NCBI GenBank assembly: GCA_017412705.1 | Contig: JAFPWS010000011.1 | Coordinates: forward strand, 1-64,000 | Source of the DNA: Prevotella sp. | Lineage (GTDB): Bacteria; Bacteroidota; Bacteroidia; Bacteroidales; Bacteroidaceae | Direction: 5' to 3' | DNA length: 64,000 nucleotides | Part shown: piece after piece, positions 45,661 to 54,204 of the stretch | How the letters are laid out: each line of letters starts with the position of its first letter | Position numbering within the stretch: position 1 is the stretch's first letter | The notes under the pieces: generated by a model | Told to the model about the DNA's origin: nothing | What the model saw: the letters and a program-made list of their open reading frames with translations, nothing else | The model's database searches: none | Translations under genes and position numbers: made by a program

Positions 45661-47320
45661 ATGTGTAGAGGAATCGTTTGATGCTTCGTTTCGGCGTCTT
45701 CTCAAACTCGTCCTTGCGTATTTCTATTTCGGCTATCTTCTCATAGGCAGGCAACTGCTCGTTTAGCTGGTTGCGGTTCTGCTCCATGATGTTCTCAATG
45801 TCCTTCTGGGTGAGACGCATGTTCTTGGCCTCGTCGTAGTCTGGATAAACCAGACCAACAAGCTTTGTGTCGCGCTGAACGACAATACTCTCTACCACTA
45901 GGGCCATGGAGTTCAGCTTGTCCTCAATCTCCTCGGGATAGATGTTCTGTCCGTTGGGACCTAGCAGCATGTTTTTCGAACGGCCGTTGATGAAGACATT
46001 GCCGTCGTAGTCCATTGTTCCCAGGTCACCGGTATGGTACCAACCATCCTGGTCGATGGTCTCACGGGTGGCCTCCTCGTTCTTGTAGTAGCCCAGCATC
46101 ACGTTGGGACCCTTGGCCAAAATCTCGCCAGGGACCTCTGCAGGACTACTGGAATTGATTTTCACCTTCATGTGGAAGGCCTCCTGTCCACAAGAGCCCT
46201 GCACGAAGGTGTGCCAGTCGCGATAGCAGATAATGGGTGCACACTCCGTGGCTCCATAACCTACGGTGTAGGGGAATCCTATCTTCTTCAGGAAGGCCTC
46301 TACTTCTTGGTTAAAGGCTGCACCGCCAATGATGACCTCGTAAAGCTCGCCACCGAAGGCTTTGACAACCTCCTGGCATATCATCTCGCGTACTTTCTTT
46401 GAGATGACAGGCATGGCCAGCAACAGGCGCATGCGGTTGTTCTGTATCTTGGGGAATACCTTCTTGCGGATAATCTTCTCGATGACCAGCGGTACGGCAA
46501 TGATAATCTTCGGTTTTACTTCGGCAAACGCCTGTGCAATGATGGCAGGGGAGGGTACACGGTTCAGGTAGTAGGTATGGCAACCGTGCATGAACTCGAA
46601 GATGAACTCGAAGGCCATGCCATACATGTGGGCCATGGGCAGGATGCTGATGACGCGGTCGCCGGTATTGATGGTCTTTCCCAACACGTGCTCGGCAAAG
46701 TCGTAGTTCGACCACAGGGCACGATAGGGAATCATCACTCCCTTCGAGAAGCCTGTCGTTCCAGAGGTATAGTTGATGACAGCCAGTTCGTCGCCGTTCT
46801 CTTCGTGATAATACTTGATGTGTTCCTTGCGGAAGTATTTTGGGAACTTCTTGCCATACAGCTCGTTCAAATGCTCACGGGCATAAGTAAGCTTGTCGGT
46901 ACGACTAATCATGAGCGAGTAGTCGGGGTTGTTGATGATACCCTCCAGATGGGGCATCTCCAACGGGTCTATCTGCGTAGCCACATGGTCGCCCACAAAA
47001 AGCAGCTTGGCATCCGAGTGGTTCACGATGTTGTGAATCTGGTCGGCCATGAACTCGTGCAGGATGGGAACAGCCACGGCTCCATAAGTCAGCGTGGCAA
47101 GGAAGGCTACGGCCCATTGACTGCTATTGCGTCCGCAAAGGGCTATCTTGTCGCCCTTCTCCACACCACTGTTCTCAAACAGTATATGCAGCTTCTCTAT
47201 CTTACGGGCCACATCGTGGAACTGCAGCGTCGCTCCTTTATAGTCGGTCAACGCGTCCAGGTCCCAATGCTCTATGACGCTCCGCTCGATGATTTCGTTA
47301 AAGCTCGGGTAGTTTTCCAT
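45659..47320 (-). CDS. Long-chain acyl-CoA/ACP ligase (AMP-binding), second of a tandem pair
   Basis: An ANL-superfamily adenylate-forming enzyme (553 residues). The P-loop is YTSGTTGFSKGVM, the A5-type motif is GYGATECAPI, and GWYHTGDLGTMDYDGNVFINGR is followed by GPNGQNIYPEEIEDKLN, which precedes the C-terminal cap. It probably activates fatty acids for lipid synthesis or salvage. It is a close paralogue of the neighbour upstream (same length and same motif spacing), separated by 6 bp. The C-terminus EKTPKRSIKRFLY supplies the catalytic Lys region. Confidence 0.9.
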   Translation of the reverse strand: MENYPSFNEIIERSVIEHWDLDALTDYKGATLQFHDVARKIEKLHILFENSGVEKGDKIALCGRNSSQWAVAFLATLTYGAVAVPILHEFMADQIHNIVNHSDAKLLFVGDHVATQIDPLEMPHLEGIINNPDYSLMISRTDKLTYAREHLNELYGKKFPKYFRKEHIKYYHEENGDELAVINYTSGTTGFSKGVMIPYRALWSNYDFAEHVLGKTINTGDRVISILPMAHMYGMAFEFIFEFMHGCHTYYLNRVPSPAIIAQAFAEVKPKIIIAVPLVIEKIIRKKVFPKIQNNRMRLLLAMPVISKKVREMICQEVVKAFGGELYEVIIGGAAFNQEVEAFLKKIGFPYTVGYGATECAPIICYRDWHTFVQGSCGQEAFHMKVKINSSSPAEVPGEILAKGPNVMLGYYKNEEATRETIDQDGWYHTGDLGTMDYDGNVFINGRSKNMLLGPNGQNIYPEEIEDKLNSMALVVESIVVQRDTKLVGLVYPDYDEAKNMRLTQKDIENIMEQNRNQLNEQLPAYEKIAEIEIRKDEFEKTPKRSIKRFLYT

Positions 47321-47326
47321 AATACC

Positions 47327-48985
47327 TTATTTATATAGATAACGTTTAATGCTCTTCTTCGGAGTCTTCTGGAACTCCTTGTCCTGCAGCTCGAAAGCTT
47401 GAATCTTGCTGTATACGGGCAGCTGTTCGTTCAGCTCCTGACGGTTCTGCTCCATGATCTGTTCCAGGTCTTCCTGTGTGAAGCCCATGTTCTTGGCCTC
47501 GTCCATATCGGGATGTACTAGCGCCACGAGCTTGTCACCACGCTGTACCAGAAGACTCTCGCTGACCATTGCCATAGAGTTTAGCTTATCCTCAATCTCC
47601 TCGGGATACACATTCTGGCCGTTGGCACCCAGCAGCATGTTCTTCAGGCGTCCGCGGATGAAGATGTGGCCGTCACGCGACATGGTGGCCAAGTCGCCCG
47701 TATGGTACCAGCCGTCAGCGTCCAAAGCCTTGCGGGTGGCCTCCTCGTTCTTGTAGTAGCCCAGCATCACGTTGGTGCCTCGGCATACTATCTCGCCCTC
47801 GATGTTCTCTGGGTCGGAAGAGACAATCTTCACCTCCATACCGTCTACTGGCGTACCACACGACGAGGGCTCGAAATTATGATAGTCGCTAAACGATATG
47901 AGCGGAGCACACTCTGTCGTGCCATAGCCCACGGTAATGGGGAAGTCGATGCCTTTCAGGAACTGCTCTATCTCCTGGTTCAGCGGAGCACCGCCCACGA
48001 TGACCTCATAGGCCCGACCGCCAAAGGCAGCATAAACCTCCTGGCAGATACGCTCCTTTACCTTCTTCGACACCACAGGCATCTGCAGCAGCAGGCGCAT
48101 GCGGTTGTTCTGAATCTTGGGGAATACGCGTTTGCGGATAATCTTCTCGATAATCAGCGGCACAGCCACGACCACATCAGGCTTGATCTCCTTGAAAGCC
48201 TCGGCAATGACGGCAGGCGATGGCAGTCGTGTCAGGAAGTACAGATGGTAGCCCGACAGAAAGGGGAACAGGAACTCTATGGCCATGCCATACATGTGTG
48301 CCATAGGTAGGATGCTCAGCGTTCTAGAGAACTTGGGCATATGGTTGCCCAGATTGTTCTGGCAGAACGAAACGTTGCCCCACAAAGAGCGATAGGGCAG
48401 CATCACTCCCTTCGAGAAACCCGTGGTGCCACTCGTGTAGTTAATCATACATAGTTCCTCTGCCTCGTCTTTGTGCCAATGCACATCCTCACGGCGGAAT
48501 GCGTTGGGATACTTATGCCCGAAAAGCTCGTTCAGACGTTCACGGGCATCCGTCAACTGGTCGTTATGCGACACGTAGAGCGAAAAGTCTGGCAGGTTGA
48601 AAATACCCTCCAAACCTGGCATCTCCTTCTCGTCAATCAGGTTCACCACATAGTCGCCGACGAAGAGCAGGCGGCTCTCCGAGTGGTTCACAATGTTATG
48701 GATTTGCTCGCCGTTGAACTCGTGCAGGATGGGCACAATCACGGCACCATAGGTCAGCGTGGCCATGAAAGCCACGGCCCAGTGGGCAGAGTTGCGTCCG
48801 CAAACAGCCACACGGTCACCTTTCTTGATGCCTGCAGCCTCCATCATGATATGCAGCTTCTCTATCTTGCGTGCTACGTCGTGATATTGCAGTGTAGCAC
48901 CTTTGTAGTCAGTCAGCGCGTCGAGCAGCCAGTTGTCCTTAATCGTCCTTTCGACGAGAGAGTTAAAACTCGGTATGTCGTTCAT
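47327..48985 (-). CDS. Long-chain acyl-CoA/ACP ligase (AMP-binding), first of a tandem pair
   Basis: A 552-residue paralogue of the next gene. The motifs are YTSGTTGFSKGVM, GYGTTECAPLI, GWYHTGDLATMSRDGHIFIR and GANGQNVYPEEIEDKLN, and the C-terminus is FQKTPKKSIKRYLYK. No membrane or signal segment is seen. Tandem duplication is inferred from similarity along the whole length. A promoter and a palindrome lie directly upstream (48993-49049), so the pair is probably regulated as one unit. Confidence 0.9.
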   Translation of the reverse strand: MNDIPSFNSLVERTIKDNWLLDALTDYKGATLQYHDVARKIEKLHIMMEAAGIKKGDRVAVCGRNSAHWAVAFMATLTYGAVIVPILHEFNGEQIHNIVNHSESRLLFVGDYVVNLIDEKEMPGLEGIFNLPDFSLYVSHNDQLTDARERLNELFGHKYPNAFRREDVHWHKDEAEELCMINYTSGTTGFSKGVMLPYRSLWGNVSFCQNNLGNHMPKFSRTLSILPMAHMYGMAIEFLFPFLSGYHLYFLTRLPSPAVIAEAFKEIKPDVVVAVPLIIEKIIRKRVFPKIQNNRMRLLLQMPVVSKKVKERICQEVYAAFGGRAYEVIVGGAPLNQEIEQFLKGIDFPITVGYGTTECAPLISFSDYHNFEPSSCGTPVDGMEVKIVSSDPENIEGEIVCRGTNVMLGYYKNEEATRKALDADGWYHTGDLATMSRDGHIFIRGRLKNMLLGANGQNVYPEEIEDKLNSMAMVSESLLVQRGDKLVALVHPDMDEAKNMGFTQEDLEQIMEQNRQELNEQLPVYSKIQAFELQDKEFQKTPKKSIKRYLYK

Positions 48986-48992
48986 TACTTAA

Positions 48993-49049
48993 TTTGCACA
49001 AATTTCAAAATTTTGTGCAAAGGTAGCTCGTTTCCTGCACATTTGCAAA
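48993..49049 (-). promoter_or_regulatory. Promoter with overlapping palindrome for the ligase pair
   Basis: Minus strand TTTG (49046-49049), 20-bp spacer, TACCTTTG (49018-49025). An inverted repeat TTTGCACAAA (48993-49002) and TTTGTGCAAA (49012-49021) overlaps the -7 box and the predicted RNA start, a fitting position for a repressor. The ligase gene begins at 48985. Confidence 0.65.
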
Positions 49050-49154
49050 TTTTTTGTGCAGTATTTTAATCTTTACCCTAAAAAAAAACAAAATAACCGA
49101 CAAAATAGACAATAAATGTAGCCATCTTCAGGCACACTTTAGCTTACTGCCGAA

Positions 49155-49220
49155 CAAACTACAAGTTACATGCCGACAAACTGGTGGTTTCCTACCGACA
49201 AACTCCTAGTTACTCGGCAT
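49155..49220 (-). repeat. Three tandem 22-bp repeats, same family as at 25781-25868
   Basis: Units at 49155-49176, 49177-49198 and 49199-49220. Read on the minus strand they are TCGGCATGTAAC...AGTTTG, TCGGTAGGAAAC...AGTTTG and a variant ending AGGAGTTTG. A 13-bp inverted repeat (AGTTACATGCCGA at 49164-49176 and its complement at 49214-49226) bounds the last two. The gap 48986-49386 otherwise holds two promoters and no gene. Confidence 0.7.
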
Positions 49221-49320
49221 GTAACTATTGTGCATCCTACACCAATCCAAAAATCGTGTCCGGTTTAGGGTCATAACAGCCATCCAGGAAACACGACAGA
49301 GAACATATTCTACGGTGTTT

Positions 49321-49352
49321 TTTGGTGGTTTGGAAAATTATATGTAACTTTG
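49321..49352 (+). promoter_or_regulatory. Promoter of the HAD phosphatase gene
   Basis: TTTG (49321-49324), 20-bp spacer, TAACTTTG (49345-49352), an exact consensus match. Confidence 0.8.
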
Positions 49353-49386
49353 CAGAGATTGTTGAACTATAATGATTCCAAGTAAT

Positions 49387-50562
49387 ATGAAACAGACAAG
49401 ATTTTTTATGCTCGTTGCAATGATGATGATATGTAGTGTGTCGAGCATGACGGCTCAGCCTAATCGTGAGCAAATGGCACAAATCAGCGTGGACAAAGAG
49501 GGGAACTTCAAGTATTGGAATGCGGAAGCCCTGTCGCTGATGCAGCTGAAACAGTTTGTTGCCGATGTGACGGCTGAGGGCAGTGAGATGTTTGTACCGG
49601 CGGAAGACCGTCTGGCTGTTTTCGACCTTGACGGTACGCTGCTATGCGAGACGGCGCCTTACTACCTGCACTGGATGGTGATGTTCCATCGTATTCTGGA
49701 GGACTCGACCTATGTTCCCACCGAGGAACAGCTTGCATTTGCCCTGGATGCCAGGGATCGTGTCTACAATCACAAGACCATAGACAAGGACTTTGACGAC
49801 AAGGTGCAGGACATCCAGAACAGTGCTTTCACAGGACTGACGCAACAGGAGATGGAGGCATGGGTGTCTGACTTCCTCTCGACACCTTGCGAAGGCTTGG
49901 ACAGCCTGACGTGGGGTACGGCTCTATACTGGCCAATGATAGAGGTGGTGAGCTACCTTGTCGCTAATGATTTCCAGGTCTATTTCTGCAGTGGCTCTGA
50001 CCGGGACATCATCCGTCCGCTCATTCTGGGCATTGTGCCCATCAAGCGATACCAGGTGATAGGTAGCGACTGTCACTATCTGCCCGAGGGAAAGGCCGAG
50101 GAGTTCGGATGGGTGGAACCTGCCATCATGGAACGCTACAGCTTCGAGGAGGTTAAGGGGCAGCGTGTGGTGCGTGGCCTGTTTAAACAGAAGTGTACGT
50201 CATTTAACAAGGTTGATTTCATGACACGTCAGTTAGGACAGAAGCCCATTCTGACGTTTGGCAATTCATCGGGCGATTATCCCATGTTCGAATATGTCAC
50301 AACGGGTAATTCCTATCCATCAATGGCTTTCTGTCTGCTCTGTGACGACCTGGTGCGTGAGCTGGGCAACGAGGCAAAGGCCGATAAGTGTCGCAAGGCA
50401 TGTGAGGAGAACGGCTGGGTGCCAGTATCGATGCGTGATGATTGGACGACGATTTATGGCCCTGATGTAAAGCGCTCTGCGACAGCCGTTAGCGCAGCTC
50501 GCACTGTTCCTATCAGAGTGGCTCGTCAGGAAGGGCTCAGGGAATTGAAAAAGGCAGAGTAG
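49387..50562 (+). CDS. Secreted HAD-superfamily phosphatase
   Basis: A 391-residue exported protein. The signal peptide MKQTRFFMLVAMMMICSVSS ends near TAQ (cleavage about residue 23). HAD motif I is VFDLDGTLL with nucleophile Asp80 and acid/base Asp82; motif II lies in VYFCSGSDRDIIRP and motifs III/IV around KPILTFGNSSGDYPMFEYV. It is periplasmic, so it probably scavenges phosphate from phospho-compounds; the substrate is unknown. The start at 49387 was chosen over 49372 because it begins a clean signal peptide. Confidence 0.85.
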   Translation: MKQTRFFMLVAMMMICSVSSMTAQPNREQMAQISVDKEGNFKYWNAEALSLMQLKQFVADVTAEGSEMFVPAEDRLAVFDLDGTLLCETAPYYLHWMVMFHRILEDSTYVPTEEQLAFALDARDRVYNHKTIDKDFDDKVQDIQNSAFTGLTQQEMEAWVSDFLSTPCEGLDSLTWGTALYWPMIEVVSYLVANDFQVYFCSGSDRDIIRPLILGIVPIKRYQVIGSDCHYLPEGKAEEFGWVEPAIMERYSFEEVKGQRVVRGLFKQKCTSFNKVDFMTRQLGQKPILTFGNSSGDYPMFEYVTTGNSYPSMAFCLLCDDLVRELGNEAKADKCRKACEENGWVPVSMRDDWTTIYGPDVKRSATAVSAARTVPIRVARQEGLRELKKAE

Positions 50563-50627
50563 AGTAGGGGCTTTTTATGCCAAAGAGAAGACGATGGTGT
50601 GTACTAATCTTCCTATTTTTGCAGACG

Positions 50628-51473
50628 ATGAAACATATAATGACAACAAACATGCTCCGACGGTTGACAGCCATTGTGCTTGTCCTGTTCGTCGCCCTGA
50701 ACGTCAACGCACAGGACGATGACAGTATTGCCTATTCGCTTAACCTGCCAGAGACAGTGGTGCTGGCCGATGGTATGACCTTCGAGGAATATCTGGTGAA
50801 ACAGGTGCTTGCCAATGCCAAGCCCCTGAAGGAACGAATTGAGACGCTGAGATACGCTGTAACCTGCCAGTTGGAGAAGGACATTGACCTGACAAAGTTT
50901 CCCCACCGTCGTACTATTACCTTTTTCGCCCGTCTGGCAGGGTATGGCCCCATCGTGTCGGCCCTAAGGGAACACAAGCACTTTGGTATCACAATGGCTG
51001 AGGATGTGCTCTTCAAGAAGGGCAAGATAACGACCTCGAATGTGCGGATGGTGGAGATGAAGCAGGAACTCACAGAAAAGCAGAAAGCATCTTTCCTGAA
51101 GCATGACGGTATGATGAGCGCCAACGTCTATGACAAGTTCTATAAAAAGGTACGCGAGAAGGCGAAAGAGCTTCAGAAGAAGTATCGGAAGAAGAAGGAT
51201 GAGACAGGTATGGAATACGTTGGCAGCTATACCGCAGGCAACAGAACGTTTTACATCGTGAAGCTCGACAACATGAAGGTACACATTGCAGACGGCTGTT
51301 GGCAGATATCACGCATCAGCTATGTCGAGGGACAGAACAACATGAACTACGAGTTCAAGGAGGTCAGGCCCAACCTCTTCCTGCTCTCTCGTGGTAACGC
51401 GAAACTGTTTCTTGACAAAGCCAAGTGGCCCAAGGGCTATATCTCCATGAAGATGGGGTACGAGTACCATTAA
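50628..51473 (+). CDS. Secreted protein of unknown function
   Basis: A 281-residue protein with an N-terminal hydrophobic signal (LTAIVLVLFVALNVNAQ), then the start of the mature part at DDDSIAYSLNLPETVVLADG. It is basic and rich in Lys in the middle (KKVREKAKELQKKYRKKKDE) and beta-rich at the end. I recognise no family. An ATG at 50628 was chosen over 50577 because a -7 box (TATTTTTG, 50614-50621) lies between the two; MTTNMLRR further on is also possible. It follows the HAD gene on the same strand and may be co-expressed. Confidence 0.65.
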   Translation: MKHIMTTNMLRRLTAIVLVLFVALNVNAQDDDSIAYSLNLPETVVLADGMTFEEYLVKQVLANAKPLKERIETLRYAVTCQLEKDIDLTKFPHRRTITFFARLAGYGPIVSALREHKHFGITMAEDVLFKKGKITTSNVRMVEMKQELTEKQKASFLKHDGMMSANVYDKFYKKVREKAKELQKKYRKKKDETGMEYVGSYTAGNRTFYIVKLDNMKVHIADGCWQISRISYVEGQNNMNYEFKEVRPNLFLLSRGNAKLFLDKAKWPKGYISMKMGYEYH

Positions 51474-51487
51474 GACATATGATTCTC

Positions 51488-52627
51488 CTAATCTTCATTG
51501 TTTTCATATTCCTTCTTGCCATTGATGAAACTCTTGAGAGCATGCCATTCCTTGGGAATGCAGAAGTTGTTCTCAACATCGGCTATTGCCACGTAGTAGC
51601 CCTTGGGGGTGATGCCAAAGAGAATGCGTGTGGAGACATGGCCTTTGCCTGTATGTCCTTCGAAAAGCGCGGTAATATTGTTGCTTTCGGTATATTGCAT
51701 CACCCGTTCTTTTATGTTATATGAATACACAAACATCTGTTCGGGATGAATCTCCGTGTAGTGGAGAGTGGTGCTGTCGATGGATGTGAAGATGGCTTCT
51801 GCCAACGCTTTCTGTTCTCGTGGTATGAAGTACATCGTTCCTAAAGTCTGTCCTGCGTTTTTAGTTCCCGAGCCACCAACTCTGACTGCACTCACAAACT
51901 CCTGATGCCAGTGGCTGTCTATGTCGTAGTCCTCGCTTTGCGCCCACTTGAAATGCCACGATTTGATGCCCTTCCGTTTGAGGAACGGTATAATGCTGTC
52001 CAGATACGGCTGCTTGTCAAAATAGTAGCTCTTTCTGTCGGGCAGAAACACATTCTTGTTATATCCTAACGTGCCGAAGCCCCTGACGTGCTTGCCGCAT
52101 GGTTTCGGACTTGCCGTGAAATCGAAAAACACCGTTTCGGAAGCATCGGGATAGGCATAGGCCATAGAGCCATTGTCTGTCATAAACTTCCTGACGGAAT
52201 CGCTACTGTTTTTCAGGCAAAGTGAATAGGTGATAGTGTCTGTGCCATGACTGTGAGACTCGAAGTGATAGCTCTCTTCTGAGATTGCCATCAACGAGTC
52301 CAGATGATGACGGACAGCACCGAAGATTCTGTCATACACTTGGCTGTTCCTTTCGTTTGCCGCTTCGGTTTCTTCTGGAGTCATATTGTCAAACGACGAA
52401 GTAACGCCTTCGCAGTTCGTGGAACAGAAAAAATCCTTTCCGATCATACCGTTCTGGACGTATCTTAACACACCGTCGCCGTGGTTGACCTTTAATTTTG
52501 AATCTATACGTGCGCCTGGCACAATCTTCGAGATGTCTTCCCAAATCTGTTCGACGGGTGTCCTGTCCTGTGCTGATGCTACTGCAGTCAGTATCGCTGA
52601 CAATGCTATTGTGATAATTCTTTTCAT
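51488..52627 (-). CDS. Secreted protein of unknown function, linked to ECF sigma module
   Basis: A 379-residue exported protein (signal peptide ITIALSAILTAVASAQ). Notable segments are KDFFCSTNCEGVTSSFDNM, HFESHSHGTDTITYSLCLK, HWHQEFVSAVRVGG and EGHTGKGHVSTRILFGITPK. I recognise no domain. It begins 3 bp after the anti-sigma gene, so it is almost certainly in the sigma/anti-sigma transcript and a likely effector or target of that regulator. Its 3' end converges on the gene at 50628 with 14 bp between stops. Confidence 0.7.
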   Translation of the reverse strand: MKRIITIALSAILTAVASAQDRTPVEQIWEDISKIVPGARIDSKLKVNHGDGVLRYVQNGMIGKDFFCSTNCEGVTSSFDNMTPEETEAANERNSQVYDRIFGAVRHHLDSLMAISEESYHFESHSHGTDTITYSLCLKNSSDSVRKFMTDNGSMAYAYPDASETVFFDFTASPKPCGKHVRGFGTLGYNKNVFLPDRKSYYFDKQPYLDSIIPFLKRKGIKSWHFKWAQSEDYDIDSHWHQEFVSAVRVGGSGTKNAGQTLGTMYFIPREQKALAEAIFTSIDSTTLHYTEIHPEQMFVYSYNIKERVMQYTESNNITALFEGHTGKGHVSTRILFGITPKGYYVAIADVENNFCIPKEWHALKSFINGKKEYENNED

Positions 52628-52630
52628 AAT

Positions 52631-53257
52631 CTACAAATCGTTTAATTGATAATTGTTTGATGGGAGTCTGTTCATTGAAACGCGCTGAATGACGCGATTG
52701 CCTCTTTCACGAAGGGCCTTTGCCTGCTCTGCAAATTGCATGTGCGGGTCATCGTATGGAGCAATGTCGCTTTCGTCCACTATTATTGGTCCTCTGCCGG
52801 CAGTGACTTCCTGCGTGTCTGGTGCTCCTGCCGTTTTTTTCACCTTCGCCTTGCGGGGGGGCACGGGTTTTTCAACTGTTTCGCGTGGCCCTTCCACTTT
52901 TGGTTCCTCAATCTTTACCTCTGCCACCTGCTTCCGAGTCTCTATCTTTGCCGTTTGGGGCTGGATAGGGTCATCACCTCTCGGCGGGTCGAGGAAGACG
53001 ATGAACAGGGCCGCAACGCAAGCGGCAGCCAGCCAGGGCCATAGTTTGATGATGCGGGGCTCCTGTCTTCGTTCTGCTATCATCTGGTCGAAGAGTGCCT
53101 CATCAACGGTCAGCTCGCCAAGCATCCCGGCAATAATCTTCCAGTCATCAGGCACACCCTCACGAGAAACTACAAGAGCCAGCAGTCTTTCCTCGTCGGT
53201 TGTTGTCTCTCCGTTGAGGTATTTTTTAATCAATATTTCAGTCTCGTCATGTGTCAT
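52631..53257 (-). CDS. Anti-sigma-factor-like single-pass membrane protein
   Basis: A 208-residue protein in the position of an anti-sigma factor. The N-terminal cytoplasmic part (MTHDETEILIKKYLNGETTT) resembles the short helical anti-sigma domain common in Bacteroidetes. One membrane helix (LWPWLAAACVAALFIVFL) is at about 71-88, followed by a periplasmic Pro/Lys/Glu-rich linker (about 95-150). The tail ends SMNRLPSNNYQLNDL. It overlaps the sigma factor gene by 4 bp. No zinc-binding HxxxCxxC motif is present. Confidence 0.7.
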   Translation of the reverse strand: MTHDETEILIKKYLNGETTTDEERLLALVVSREGVPDDWKIIAGMLGELTVDEALFDQMIAERRQEPRIIKLWPWLAAACVAALFIVFLDPPRGDDPIQPQTAKIETRKQVAEVKIEEPKVEGPRETVEKPVPPRKAKVKKTAGAPDTQEVTAGRGPIIVDESDIAPYDDPHMQFAEQAKALRERGNRVIQRVSMNRLPSNNYQLNDL

Positions 53258-53769
53258 GTCCTTAACTTTTTAATCTCTTCAAACACTTTCTTTCTTGCAG
53301 CAGATACGATGCTCTTTATTGAGGGCTTCGCTATGTTGGTCAGTTTTACTATATCATCAAGTTCAAGACCTTCTATCTGCCTCATTTCAAACAGGCGTCG
53401 CTCACTCGGTTTCAGATGTTGCACAGCCTTGCTCACGGCTTCATGCAGTTCCTTTGCTTCCAAGACCTCATGAGGCGAGGCACCTACATCCCAGTCTGGC
53501 AGAGTTGTCTCTTTATTCATCTTGTTCGAAACTAAGAGGCTGGACTTCCTTTTCCTCACGATATCCATGCAACAATGCTTTGCAACCCTGATGGCAAGGG
53601 CATCATGCCGGACACCTGACTCCATTTTGTCAACGAACCTGAGAAGAGCCACTAATCCCTCTTGTGCGACATCCTCGGCATCATCATCATTGCCAAAGAA
53701 ACTGCGGCCAACCGAGAGCATCAACTCACGGAGCGTTGGGGCGATATGTTCAAACTCTTCTTGCGTCAT
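53254..53769 (-). CDS. ECF-type RNA polymerase sigma factor
   Basis: A 171-residue sigma-70 family protein with regions 2 and 4 only. Region 2 contains FFGNDDDAEDVAQEGLVALL, which binds core polymerase and the -10 element; region 4 is an HTH, LKPSERRLFEMRQIEGLELD, followed by DDIVKLTNIAKPSIKSIVSA. It heads the sigma, anti-sigma and effector-like transcript. The 53770-54204 gap upstream holds a strong inverted repeat at 53843-53872 and an HTH-gene remnant, and no other gene. Confidence 0.9.
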   Translation of the reverse strand: MTQEEFEHIAPTLRELMLSVGRSFFGNDDDAEDVAQEGLVALLRFVDKMESGVRHDALAIRVAKHCCMDIVRKRKSSLLVSNKMNKETTLPDWDVGASPHEVLEAKELHEAVSKAVQHLKPSERRLFEMRQIEGLELDDIVKLTNIAKPSIKSIVSAARKKVFEEIKKLRT

Positions 53770-53842
53770 CTGTCATATAAGCGAATGTCAATGCGAAAAG
53801 TAAAGTCGAAATTCCATTTTTTTAAATAGGGCATAAAAACCT

Positions 53843-53873
53843 ACTTTTGTTGACATCTTCATCAACAAAAGTA
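53843..53873. promoter_or_regulatory. Inverted repeat carrying two -7-like boxes upstream of the sigma gene
   Basis: ACTTTTGTTGA (53843-53853) and TCAACAAAAGT (53862-53872) are perfect complements around an 8-nt centre. Each arm contains TACTTTTG, which fits TAnnTTTG, one on each strand. It could be an operator, a terminator-like hairpin or the sigma factor's own promoter. No -33 box was found. Confidence 0.45.
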
Positions 53874-53947
53874 CACAATTTCATGTAATTGTTACACCTT
53901 GTGCCGCGACTTTTACGGATTATTAAAAGATTATTCTCAACACCTTA

Positions 53948-54043
53948 TTCCTCATCCTCTACGAAATGGGCATAAAAGATAAAGCCGTGCGCCGCATCAT
54001 GGGCATCACCCAAGAGGCCATCCGCTCCACAAGGTACAGAATC
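53948..54043 (+). pseudogene. Remnant of a C-terminal helix-turn-helix gene, copy 1
   Basis: In the plus strand this reads FLILYEMGIKDKAVRRIMGI, then TQEAIRSTRYRI, like the C-terminal HTH of TPR-containing regulators in Bacteroidales, but there is no upstream coding part. It shares its first 26 bp exactly with a second copy at 60207 and most of the next 50. A minus-strand frame (53945-54133) with a signal-peptide-like start (FFFCLSTLIWMPIGNMAQ) runs through it and is probably a chance product or a truncated gene. Confidence 0.55.
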
Positions 54044-54204
54044 TATTTTGGTCTGTGCCATATTACCAATTGGCATCCAGATCAGAGTTGACAAGCAAAA
54101 AAAGAATTTTAAACGGATATTCCTAATCATCATCTCTGTTTTGTTTTATTGTATTTGAATTCTAATATGCATATTTTCTGATTTCTATGTCAAAAATTCA
54201 AATT

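Noticed and set aside
53945..54133. 62-codon minus-strand gene with signal-peptide-like start
   Set aside because: Its second half is the complement of the HTH remnant, which recurs at 60.2 kb. The plus-strand reading explains the repeat better. A truncated secreted protein remains possible.
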